This document shows, one piece after another, positions 8,460 through 20,895 of a stretch of 64,000 nucleotides of DNA (positions within the stretch are counted from its first letter, which is position 1; every line of letters begins with the position of its first letter). Below the pieces are notes generated by a model that saw only the letters and a list, made by a program, of their open reading frames with translations, did not search any database and was not told where the DNA came from. The DNA lies in the NCBI GenBank assembly GCA_016218495.1, contig JACRDU010000009.1, positions 1 to 64,000 of the forward strand, written 5' to 3'. The position numbers were made by a program, and so were the translations under genes. Origin of the DNA: Elusimicrobiota bacterium (GTDB lineage: Bacteria > Elusimicrobiota > Elusimicrobia > UBA1565).

Positions 8460-9707
8460 ATGGGCCTCTCCAGATCCTTACGCATTTCCCTCGCGTTCAT
8501 TTTGGGAGCCTTGGCCGTGGCCCGGGCTACGGAGCCCGACGTCAGATTCGACCAAGGGACGGATGCCTCGGGAATCATAGAGCGCGCAAAAGAGACTGGT
8601 CGCCCCCGCCGGTTCGAGCCGCGGCCTCCGACGCCGTTGCTGGAGCCAATCCCCTTCCTGCCCGGTTGGAAGTTCTCCTCTGGTGGCGAGACCAATCGCG
8701 GCAATGATGTCGGCCCGCTTCCACCCCAAGCCGAGGATAAACGGCGGCTCCCTCTTCCCAAGCAGACCGGCTGTGATATTTATCCCCCGGAGAACGACGA
8801 CCCCGATCGGCAAGCGCCGGCTGTTGACCTTTGCACCGCGTCTGTGGACGATTCCCACCCGGGCTCGATGAGAAGCGCCTTTGATCCGCTGACCGGTCCC
8901 TATGAACCGTTGGTAACGGAAGATGGGGATTACAAGAAGGCGCTCGCATTGAAGGAGAAGCTGGGAACAGGCGGCGAAGGGTTCCGGGGTTCAATCCGCT
9001 CGCTCCTCTCCGACAAGCGGGTATACCCCCCTGCGAGAGAGTTGCTGCTCACGCGGTGGGACAAAGACATTGCCGCTCCTCGCGCCAATCTGATTGCAAT
9101 CGCGCGGCCTTTGGATGTGGACGATGAGAGGTTGTTCGGGTTTGCCAAGCGATTGGATGCGTGGTTCTCTCTCATCAAGAAGCGGTTCGACCTGCTTGTC
9201 AGCGAAAGAAACGAGCTGAATCGCCTGTGCGGCGGGCGTCAGTTGCCAAACGACGAACTGGCCCAATGCAACGCATACAACGACAAGCTGAATGCTTGCG
9301 CCGGCAGACACAATAAGTCGAATCAGGCCCGCGAAGCCATGCGGGTCATCGGCCAGAAGAGCCTGGGGTGCCTTCAAGGGAAGGGCAAGTCTTTCCGCGA
9401 CAAGGTCAACGAATGGGTCAAAGGCATACTTGTGTGGATAGGGCTCGCGAACACCGCTCTTGACGGCAACGACAATACGTGCGACCGGACACGTATTACG
9501 GTCGCCAATCCAGACAACCCGGACCACCGCCACTTGCGCTGCATTTATCGATGCCAGGATTACGGTCCGGAGAGAGATTGTGGCATTTCCGCGAACTTCG
9601 GCGGAGATCAACCCCCAACACATGGAGAAATTGACGAACTCTGCCCCGTTATTCACAAGCATCCGCCCGTCAAGTGCCCTCCGCCCTGGGAACTGCCGCA
9701 AGATTAA
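8460..9707 (+). CDS. Secreted protein of unknown function (possible effector or toxin)
   Basis: No family is recognised. The 415-residue product begins with a clear signal peptide (about 1-23, ending ARA/TE). A proline-rich low-complexity stretch spans about residues 40-130, a charged helical region about 150-300, and a C-terminal segment of about 75 residues contains six cysteines (including LRCIYRCQDYG, RDCGIS, ELCPV and VKCPPP). A compact cysteine- and histidine-rich C-terminal segment after a variable N-terminus resembles polymorphic-toxin layouts, and three small paralogous genes follow immediately, as tandem immunity genes often do. That reading is inference only. Codon use is less GC-biased than in the neighbouring respiratory operons, consistent with acquired DNA. 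The start has a strong GGAGG site. Confidence 0.6.
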   Translation: MGLSRSLRISLAFILGALAVARATEPDVRFDQGTDASGIIERAKETGRPRRFEPRPPTPLLEPIPFLPGWKFSSGGETNRGNDVGPLPPQAEDKRRLPLPKQTGCDIYPPENDDPDRQAPAVDLCTASVDDSHPGSMRSAFDPLTGPYEPLVTEDGDYKKALALKEKLGTGGEGFRGSIRSLLSDKRVYPPARELLLTRWDKDIAAPRANLIAIARPLDVDDERLFGFAKRLDAWFSLIKKRFDLLVSERNELNRLCGGRQLPNDELAQCNAYNDKLNACAGRHNKSNQAREAMRVIGQKSLGCLQGKGKSFRDKVNEWVKGILVWIGLANTALDGNDNTCDRTRITVANPDNPDHRHLRCIYRCQDYGPERDCGISANFGGDQPPTHGEIDELCPVIHKHPPVKCPPPWELPQD

Positions 9708-9722
9708 CGAGAGGCGCTAACA

Positions 9723-9980
9723 ATGGAATTTGAGCATCTCGCCGGAATCGATGACCAGGAGATGTTGAAGCTTTTCAAGCGCAGCAGGGTCGACATCACG
9801 GCCCTTGCATTCAAGAATGCCCCAGAGAACGTCAAGGAAAAGTTCTTTGGGGTCATTGATCCCGTCCACGCGGAATTTATCCGGGAGAATATGGCACGCC
9901 TGGAAAATCCCTCGCCAGAGGAAGTCGAGAAGGCGCGAGACGAGATTCTAAAGACCCTCCAGAAAATTCGCGCGGAGTAG
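9723..9980 (+). CDS. FliG C-terminal-domain-like mini-protein, copy 1
   Basis: An 85-residue protein that I align by eye to the C-terminal (motor torque) domain of FliG: FE-L near the start, IDDQ matching FliG VDDR, LAFKNAPENVKEKF matching ALKGA-----REKF, then F-R-NMA and VEKARDEIL matching VE----AIL. The FliG middle and N-terminal domains and the residues that bind MotA or FliF partners are not present. It lies 15 bases after the secreted protein gene and is co-directional, so probably co-transcribed. Two paralogs follow. A role as an immunity or adaptor protein for the upstream product is possible but not shown. Confidence 0.7.
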   Translation: MEFEHLAGIDDQEMLKLFKRSRVDITALAFKNAPENVKEKFFGVIDPVHAEFIRENMARLENPSPEEVEKARDEILKTLQKIRAE

Positions 9981-10112
9981 ACTCTGCTCCGCCCAATCTG
10001 AAACCCCAACACCGGACCAGCTTGATGAGAAATGTCCAGAAATCAACAAACGCCCGCCTGTCCAATGCCCGACTCCGTGGCCGTAAAGGGAAACATTCAG
10101 GGAGATTTGAAA

Positions 10113-10379
10113 ATGAGATTCGAAGACCTGCCCACAATTGATGACGAGGTCATTCGCCAGACCTATAGGACCATCAAAGTGGACCAATTGGCCTTGGCGT
10201 TTGTTTCCGCGCCGCAGGAAATCCAAGCTAAGTTGTTCAATGTGACGAGGCCAGTTCACGCTCAATTCATTAAGGCCGCAATGAGTGTCCTTCGGAACCC
10301 CTCAGAGACCGCCGTCGCGGCCGCTCGACTAGAATTCCTAAGGGTCCTCGATAAAGCGCGCTCGGACTTGCAAAAATGA
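10113..10379 (+). CDS. FliG C-terminal-domain-like mini-protein, copy 2 (divergent)
   Basis: An 88-residue paralog of the proteins at 9723 and 10430. It keeps the opening FEDL and IDDE motif, the LALAFVSAP--I--KLF segment, VHAQFI and the closing helix, but it is the most divergent of the three. I chose the ATG at 10113, which follows a GGAGA site and aligns with both paralogs; an earlier in-frame ATG at 10032 would add 27 unrelated residues. About 130 bases separate it from copy 1, with no other feature seen there. Confidence 0.65.
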   Translation: MRFEDLPTIDDEVIRQTYRTIKVDQLALAFVSAPQEIQAKLFNVTRPVHAQFIKAAMSVLRNPSETAVAAARLEFLRVLDKARSDLQK

Positions 10380-10429
10380 ATTGAGCCGTCCCGCCAGCCA
10401 CTGTCCGCAATCGGTTCAAAGAGCCGGAA

Positions 10430-10687
10430 ATGAAATTCGAAGACCTCGCTGATATCGACGATCAAGAGATGCGAAAGGTGTTCCGGCTTAGCACCGTAGG
10501 CAACGCGGCCCTCGCATTCAAAGATGCCCCGGAGAACGTCAAAAGGAAGCTCTTCGGCGTGATTGAGCCTGTTTACGCGGACTTCGTTAGAGAGACCATG
10601 GGCCTTTTCAAGAATCCTTCCGAGGCCGAAGTCGAGATGGCTCGCCAAGAGATTTTGCATGCCCTTCAGAAGATTCGCGCCCGATAG
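10430..10687 (+). CDS. FliG C-terminal-domain-like mini-protein, copy 3
   Basis: An 85-residue protein very similar to copy 1: FEDLADIDDQEM, ALAFKDAPENVKRKLFGVIEPV and a closing VEMARQEIL helix. The high similarity of copies 1 and 3 on either side of the divergent copy 2 suggests duplication within the locus. Key FliG-C features (the DD motif and the ALK-A / R-KF core) are kept. It ends the lower-GC insert; a short GCCGG/CCGGC hairpin follows directly at 10687-10707. Confidence 0.7.
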   Translation: MKFEDLADIDDQEMRKVFRLSTVGNAALAFKDAPENVKRKLFGVIEPVYADFVRETMGLFKNPSEAEVEMARQEILHALQKIRAR

Positions 10688-10707
10688 CCGGGGCTTTTAA
10701 AACCGGC

Positions 10708-10743
10708 ATGACATTTGTCATAGTCGCTATGACAAAGAGTCAT
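10708..10743 (+). promoter_or_regulatory. Double operator overlapping the Rieske start
   Basis: Two dyads with the same half-sites occur in tandem: ATGACA-TT-TGTCAT (10708-10721) and ATGAC-AAAGA-GTCAT (10729-10743). Their centres are about 21.5 bases apart, close to two helical turns. Together they also make a larger dyad, TTTGTCATAG-TCG-CTATGACAAA (10714-10736). The second site overlaps the Rieske start codon, so a bound regulator would likely repress. I cannot name the regulator. Confidence 0.6.
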
Positions 10744-11167
10744 GAAGCGGCGGACATTCCTCAACCTCGCCATCGTCTCCGGCCTAGCGGGCACGGCGTC
10801 CGCCCTGCTCTACCCCGTCCTGCGCTACCTGCTGCCGCCCGAGGAGGCCGAGGCCGAGCCGGAGACGGTCAAGGCGGGGCCGGAAAAGGACTTCGCCCCG
10901 GGCTCGAGCAAGATCCTCAAGTTCGGCCGCAAGCCCGTCATCGTCATCCGCGACCTGGCGGGGGGCTTCCACGCCCTGAGCGCCACCTGCACCCACCTGG
11001 ACTGCATCGTGCAGTACCGCAAGGACCGCGACCTGGTCTGGTGCGCCTGCCACAACGGCAACTACGACCTGAGCGGGAAGAACGTCTCCGGACCTCCGCC
11101 GCGCCCGCTGGACCGCTTCGAGGTCAAGCTGGTCGGCTCCGAGGTGACGGTGCTGCGCGCGGCATGA
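10742..11167 (+). CDS. Rieske iron-sulfur protein of a cytochrome bc-type complex
   Basis: A 141-residue protein with a Tat-type N-terminus (MKRRTFL) and one membrane helix (about residues 8-30). The 2Fe-2S ligands are all present: C83-T-H85 in CTHLDC and C101-A-C-H104 in CACHNG, with C88 and C103 as the disulfide pair. It passes electrons from the quinol-oxidation site of the following cytochrome b to a periplasmic cytochrome, here probably the nonaheme protein two genes on. It overlaps cytochrome b by 4 bases. At 141 residues it is shorter than mitochondrial-type Rieske proteins and closer to bacterial b6f or Bacillus-like sizes. Confidence 0.93.
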   Translation: MKRRTFLNLAIVSGLAGTASALLYPVLRYLLPPEEAEAEPETVKAGPEKDFAPGSSKILKFGRKPVIVIRDLAGGFHALSATCTHLDCIVQYRKDRDLVWCACHNGNYDLSGKNVSGPPPRPLDRFEVKLVGSEVTVLRAA

Positions 11168-12222
11168 GCGCCCTGAAAGACGCTGCGCTCTCCTGGCTGG
11201 AGGAGCGCCTGCCGCTGCGCTCGGCCATGGAATTCGCCTCCCACAAGCGGGTGCCGGTCCACCGCGGCGACGTGTTCTATTACGCCGGCGGCGTGTGCAT
11301 GTTCCTCTTCCTGCTGCAGGTCGCCACCGGCATCCTGCTCCTGATGTACTACCGCGTGGGCAGCGACGCCTCCTACGAGAGCGTCCGCTACATCTCGGCC
11401 AAGGTGCCCTTCGGCTGGCTGATGCGCTCGGTCCACTCCTGGGGCGCGAACCTGATGGTGCTCTTCATCTTCATCCACATGTTCAGCGTCTACTTCATGA
11501 AGGCCTTCCGCAAGCCCCGCGAGCTGACCTGGCTGACGGGCTGCGGGCTGCTGGGGCTGGCGATGGCCTTGGGCTTCAGCGGCTACCTGCTGCCCTGGAA
11601 CGAGCTGGCCTTCTTCGCCACCAAGGTCGGCACCGACATCCTCGGCCAGGTGCCCCTGGTCGGGCACTGGCTGCTGCGCCTGGTGCGCGGCGGAGACGAG
11701 GTGACGGGCGCGACGCTCTCGCGCTTCTTCGGCCTGCATGTCGCCGTCCTCCCCGCCCTGACCGCGCTGGGCATCGGGGCGCACCTGCTCTTGGTGCAGG
11801 TGCAGGGCATGGCCCACGAGCATGAGGCCCGGCGCACGATGCCGTTCTTCCCGGATTTCCTCGTGCGCGACGTGGCGCTCTGGCTGCTGGTGCTCAACCT
11901 CGTCGGCGTGCTGGCGGTCTTCTTCCCCTGGGAGGTGGGCCGCAAGGCCGACGCGCTGGGGTCGGCCCCCGCCGGCATCAAGCCGGAATGGTATTTCCTG
12001 GCCCAGTACCAGTTCCTCAAGCTGCTGCCCGGACGCGTGGGGATGGTCCCGGGCGAGCTCTTGGGCATCGTCGCGCTCAACGGCGTGGGCGTCTGGTGGC
12101 TGCTGACCCCGTTCTGGGACGCGGCCGTTCCGGAGCGCCGGCGCGACGCCGTGGTGCGCTGGGCCGGCCTGGGGGCCATCACCCTGCTGACCGTGATGAC
12201 GGTCTGGGGACACCTGTCGTGA
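11164..12222 (+). CDS. Cytochrome b (fused b6 / subunit IV type)
   Basis: This 352-residue integral membrane protein carries both quinone sites of a bc-type complex. Heme ligand pairs are visible as H-X13-H (HSWGANLMVLFIFIH) and H-X14-H in helix D; the 14-residue spacing is the one I associate with cytochrome b6 rather than bc1. The Qo signature PEWY is present (IKPEWYF). The C-terminal part corresponds to subunit IV, so b6 and IV are fused in one chain. The start at 11164 gives an ATGA overlap with the Rieske gene, and the stop is overlapped by the GTG start of the multiheme cytochrome. Confidence 0.93.
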   Translation: MSALKDAALSWLEERLPLRSAMEFASHKRVPVHRGDVFYYAGGVCMFLFLLQVATGILLLMYYRVGSDASYESVRYISAKVPFGWLMRSVHSWGANLMVLFIFIHMFSVYFMKAFRKPRELTWLTGCGLLGLAMALGFSGYLLPWNELAFFATKVGTDILGQVPLVGHWLLRLVRGGDEVTGATLSRFFGLHVAVLPALTALGIGAHLLLVQVQGMAHEHEARRTMPFFPDFLVRDVALWLLVLNLVGVLAVFFPWEVGRKADALGSAPAGIKPEWYFLAQYQFLKLLPGRVGMVPGELLGIVALNGVGVWWLLTPFWDAAVPERRRDAVVRWAGLGAITLLTVMTVWGHLS

Positions 12223-13400
12223 CATTGGCCGTCCTCGTCCTAGCGGCGGCCCTGGCGGCGCCGGCCTCGGCCGCGGTGAACCGCTGCGCGGCCTGCCACG
12301 GCGGCATCGACGAGAAGCATGCGGCCCTGGTCAAGGGCTTCGAGCGCGACATCCACCGCGAGAAGGGCCTGACCTGCGCCGCCTGCCACGGCGGCGACCC
12401 GACGAAGGACGACGCCGCTGAGGCGATGGACCCGGAGAAGGGCTTCGTCGGCGCTCCCTCCAAGGCCGACATGCCGCGCTTCTGCGGGAAGTGCCACTCC
12501 GACCCGGCGGCGATGCGCAGGTCCAACCCTTCTCTGCCCGTGGACCAGGAGCTCAAGTACTATACCAGCCGCCACGGGAAGCTCCTGAAGGCCGGCGACG
12601 GGCGCGCCGCCTCCTGCGCCGACTGCCATCCTCCCCACGGCATGCGCCCGCCCAAGGACCCGACCTCGTCGGTCTACGCCAAGAACATCCCGCGGACCTG
12701 CGGGACCTGCCATGCGCGGCAATCCTCGGACTACCGCGCCGGAGTGCACGGGGTGGCCCTGCTCGAGAAGGGGGACACGGCGGCCCCGGTCTGCAACACC
12801 TGCCACGGCAACCATGGCGCGACGCCGCCCGCGGCCGCCAGCATCGCCATGGTCTGCGGCTCCTGCCATGCCAACAACATGGAGTTCTTCAAGGCCAGCC
12901 CGATGGCCAAGGCCTGGGAGAAGAAGGGCTTCCACGCCTGCGCGACCTGCCACGGCAACCACGCCATCGCCAAGCCCACCCCCGAGCTGCTCTCGGGCTC
13001 CCACGCCGTCTGCCTGAAGTGCCACGCCCCGGCCTCCCCGCAGCTGGCCGCCGCCGCCGCGATGAAGGGGACCTTGCTGTCCGTGGAGACGGCGTACGCC
13101 TCTGCCGAGGCCGCCATCAAGGACGCCGAGGTCAGAGGGATGGACATGGAGGACGCCCGCGACGCCCTCGGCCAGGCCCGGATGGCGATGTACCAGGCCC
13201 GGACCGTCGTGCATTCCTTCCAGCCGGCCAAGGTCCAGGAAGTGGCGGGAGGGGGGGCGGACCTGGCCCGGAAGGCTGAGGGGGAGGCCCGGGCGGCCGT
13301 CTTGGACTTCCGCAACCGCCGCATCGGGCTGGGATTGGCCACTTTCGTGCTCACTTTCTTGGCCGGCGCCCTGTATCTCCGGGTAAAAGACCAGGAATAA
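12219..13400 (+). CDS. Nonaheme c-type cytochrome of the bc-type complex
   Basis: A 393-residue protein with a signal peptide (start at GTG 12219, overlapping the cytochrome b stop), nine CXXCH sites within about residues 20-275, an alpha-helical tail and a C-terminal membrane anchor (about residues 367-388). It takes the place of cytochrome c1 in the Rieske/cytochrome b operon, so it probably accepts electrons from the Rieske cluster and delivers them to other multiheme proteins in the periplasm. Similar swaps occur in bc complexes of metal-reducing bacteria. It is not a known c1 homologue. A short CCTGGA/TCCAGG hairpin at 13411-13426 follows. Confidence 0.88.
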   Translation: MTLAVLVLAAALAAPASAAVNRCAACHGGIDEKHAALVKGFERDIHREKGLTCAACHGGDPTKDDAAEAMDPEKGFVGAPSKADMPRFCGKCHSDPAAMRRSNPSLPVDQELKYYTSRHGKLLKAGDGRAASCADCHPPHGMRPPKDPTSSVYAKNIPRTCGTCHARQSSDYRAGVHGVALLEKGDTAAPVCNTCHGNHGATPPAAASIAMVCGSCHANNMEFFKASPMAKAWEKKGFHACATCHGNHAIAKPTPELLSGSHAVCLKCHAPASPQLAAAAAMKGTLLSVETAYASAEAAIKDAEVRGMDMEDARDALGQARMAMYQARTVVHSFQPAKVQEVAGGGADLARKAEGEARAAVLDFRNRRIGLGLATFVLTFLAGALYLRVKDQE

Positions 13401-13427
13401 CAACAGGAAGCCTGGAATCGTCCAGGT

Positions 13428-13442
13428 CGGCAAAACCGTTGC
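13428..13442 (+). promoter_or_regulatory. Sigma-54-like promoter of nifJ
   Basis: CGGC at 13428-13431 and TTGC at 13439-13442 place GG and GC 12 bases apart. The -24 element has C instead of T at its first position. The predicted transcript start (about 13454) falls after the first possible ATG (13446) and 4 bases before the second (13458), so use of this promoter implies the shorter protein and an almost leaderless mRNA. Confidence 0.5.
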
Positions 13443-13445
13443 AAT

Positions 13446-16971
<3,526 letters not shown>

Positions 16972-16982
<11 letters not shown>

Positions 16983-17967
16983 CACCCGGTACCTGGGCTT
17001 CATCCTGGACAGCCCCATCGTCCCGTCCGCCTGCCCGATCACCGAGAACATTGACACGCTCAAGCGCCTGGAGGACGCCGGGGCGGGAGCCGTCGTCCTG
17101 CCCTCGCTCTTCGAGGAGCAGGTGCGGGCCGAGGAGAGGACGCTGCACCACTACATGGAGTCCGGGTCGGAATCCTACGCCGAGTCGCTCTCCTACCTGC
17201 CGGCCCCCGCGGACTTCCAGTTCGGGCCCGACCAGCACCTCGAGCGCGTGCGCAAGGCCAAGGAGTCCCTGGGCATCCCCGTGGTCGCCAGCCTCAACGG
17301 CTCGACCCCGGGCGGCTGGCTGGAGTACGCCGAGAAGCTGGCCCAGGCCGGGGCCGACGCCCTGGAGCTGAACGTGTACCGCGTGGCGGCGGACCCGGAG
17401 GTCCCGGGCTCGCGCGTGGAGGCGGAGGCCGTGGCCGTGGTCGCCGACGTGCGCGCGCGCATCAAGATCCCCCTGGCCGTCAAGATCGGGCCCTACTACA
17501 GCTCGATGGCCGAGATGGCCCTGCGCTTCGTGCGGGCGGGCGCCGACGGCCTGGTGCTGTTCAACCGCTTCTACCAGCCGGACCTGGACCTGGAGACCCT
17601 GGAGGTGGGCCCGAAGCTCCTCTTGAGCGGCCCCCAGGCCCAGCGCCTTCCGTTGACCTGGACGGCCCTGCTGCACGGGCGCGTGCAGGGGGCCAGCCTG
17701 GCCGCCACCGGAGGGGTGCAGAACGCCGAGGACGCCATCAAGATGCTGATGGTCGGGGCCGACGCCGTCATGGTCGCCGCGGAGCTGCTGCGCCGCGGCC
17801 CCGAGCACGTGAAGACGATGCTGGACGGGATGCGCGCCTGGATGAGCGAGCGGGAGTACACCTCGGCGGCGCAGATGAAGGGCTCGATGAGCCAGAAGGC
17901 CTGCGGGAACCCCTCGGCCTTCGAGCGGGCCAATTACGTCAAGACCCTGACGGGCTACCATATCTGA
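16972..17967 (+). CDS. Dihydroorotate dehydrogenase-like FMN protein
   Basis: A 331-residue TIM-barrel protein of the PyrD-like group, starting at GTG 16972 within the end of nifJ. It has the family opening (LGFILDSPIVPSACP), a substrate-loop-like LNGSTPGG, the KIGPYYS strand and a C-terminal GADAVMVAAELL flavin-phosphate region. Genes of this kind are often found directly behind nifJ and are annotated dihydroorotate-dehydrogenase-like; whether they oxidise dihydroorotate or another substrate in that setting is not established. The C-terminal tail is longer than in PyrD. Only 9 bases separate it from the convergent regulator gene, and no clear terminator is seen between them. Confidence 0.8.
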
Positions 17968-17976
17968 GGGCGGCCC

Positions 17977-19325
<1,349 letters not shown>

Positions 19326-19329
<4 letters not shown>

Positions 19330-20798
19330 AGGATGTCTCTCCTGAGAGGAAGAAGGATGGTGAAGGTCGCCCCGCGGCCGACCTCGCTGTCGATGAGGAT
19401 CTGGCCCCCGTGGGCGGCGACCGCGCGGTCGGCGACGGCCAGGCCCAGGCCCGTCCCCTTCTCCTTGGTCGTGTGGAACGGCTCGAAGATGCGCGCTTGG
19501 ACCTCGGGCGGGATGCCCGGGCCGTCGTCGGAGACGGACAGCGCGGCCTGCAGGTCCCGCCTTTCGACGGAGATGGTCAGCCGGCCCTTCCCGTCGAGGG
19601 CCTGCAGGGAGTTGAGCGCGAGGTTGAGCAGGGCCTGGCGGAGCTGGTCGGAGTCGAACAGGAAGGGGGGGAGATTCTTGGCCGTCCTGACCGAGAAGCG
19701 CACCTTCCCCAGGGTCGACTTGTCGGAACGCAGCATCGCGGCCACGTCGGTGACGAGCGCGTTGAGGTCCGACTCGGCCATCCGGGGCTCACGGGGCTTG
19801 GCGTACTGCAGGAACTGGGTCAGCGTGTCGGAGAGGCGGCGGCTCTCCTGGCGCAGCACGGAGGTGAGGGTCGCGCGGTCCTCGTCGGGCAGGTCCGCGC
19901 GCGTGATGCTGGCGGCCGCGGTCACGATGGAGCCCAGCGGGTTGCGGATCTCGTGGGCCAGCACGGCCGCCATCGTCCCGACGGCGGCCAGGGACTCGCT
20001 CTTGGCCAGGCGGCGGTGCAGGGCCTCGATCTCGGAGAGGTCGAAGGCGCTGGAGACGAAGCCCACGATGCGGTCCAGCGGGTCGCGCACGGCCGTGATG
20101 GAGAGGAGGACCGGGACCTCCTCCCCGCTCTTGGAGCGGTTCACGATGCGCCCGCGCCAGTAGCCCTTGTCGGGGGCGAGGATCTCGGTCCACAGGCGCT
20201 TGTAGATCTCGTCGGTGGTCTGGGTGGAGCGGACGATGCGGGGGCTGCGGCCGATCGCCTCTTCCCGTGAGAAGCCGAAGCGGCGGACGAAGGCGTCGTT
20301 GACGTCCTGGATTATGCCGTTGCGGTCGGTGTAGAACATCGAGTCGTTGGAGTTCCGGAAGGCCTGGTAGAACGCCAGGGCCCGGCGCTCGAGCTGGTGC
20401 TGGGCGGTGAGGTCGCGTCCGATGCCGAGCAGCCAGAGCTTCCCGCCCACGGTGACCGGGGTGTTGCGGATCTCGGCTTCGAAGCTGGAGCCGTCCTTGC
20501 GCTTGAAGAGGGCGATGCGCGTGCCGCTGCCCAGGGTGAGGGCCTCCTGGAAGATGCGCTTGGCGTCGGAGCGCTCGGCCTCGGTGGGGAGGAGGTCGAA
20601 GTAGTTCGACCACAAGAGCTCGTCGCGCCCGTAGCCGAGCAGGTCGCAGGCGGACTGGTTCACGTCCATGAGGCGGCCCGTGGCGGGGTCGCGCAGGAAA
20701 ATCATGTCCGTGGCGGCGTCGAAGAGCTGCCGGTACTTCTGCTCGATCTCCTGAGCGCGCTGAAGATTCGGCTTAGGGTCAGGAGGGTCTTGGGACAT
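19326..20798 (-). CDS. PAS-domain sensor histidine kinase, NtrB/AtoS-like
   Basis: A 490-residue kinase with no membrane helix, so a cytoplasmic sensor. Two PAS domains (about residues 18-135 and 140-255) precede the phospho-acceptor helix (LAHEIRNPLG), the N box (LNLALNSLQAL) and the ATP-binding G boxes (DDGPGIP, GTGLGLAV). I placed the start at 20798 because AAGGAG lies 4 bases upstream; an open frame extends 95 residues further but overlaps the opposite gene. It is divergent from the RpoN-like gene and shares a 97-base intergenic region with it. The PAS ligand is unknown; redox or an internal metabolite would be typical. Confidence 0.92.
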
Positions 20799-20820
20799 AG
20801 CGCTCCTTGATTCTACACAA

Positions 20821-20843
20821 CCCTGTTCAAATAAGGAACAGGG
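20821..20843. promoter_or_regulatory. Inverted repeat between kinase and rpoN-like gene (possible activator site)
   Basis: CCCTGTTC and GAACAGGG form a perfect 8-bp dyad with a 7-base AT-rich spacer. It lies 12 bases upstream of the -24 element of the rpoN-like promoter and 22 bases from the divergent kinase start. It may be the binding site for the NtrC-like regulator encoded alongside, acting on both genes. Its spacing is closer than classical enhancers. Confidence 0.5.
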
Positions 20844-20854
20844 CCTGGCATGCT

Positions 20855-20869
20855 TGGCAGATGTGTTGC
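20855..20869 (+). promoter_or_regulatory. Sigma-54 (-24/-12) promoter of the rpoN-like gene
   Basis: TGGC (20855-20858), 7 bases, TTGC (20866-20869). The predicted transcript start is near 20881, leaving a 15-base leader that begins with CAGGAG, a proper ribosome site for ATG 20896. This is the best-formed promoter of its class in the window and implies that the sigma factor gene is autoregulated. Confidence 0.75.
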
Positions 20870-20895
20870 ATAATCTATTGACAGGAGTGCCCAAA

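Noticed and set aside
10704-10718. Possible sigma-54 promoter before the Rieske gene
   Set aside because: CGGC-N7-TTGT has GT where the essential -12 GC should be. The operator dyads explain the sequence better.
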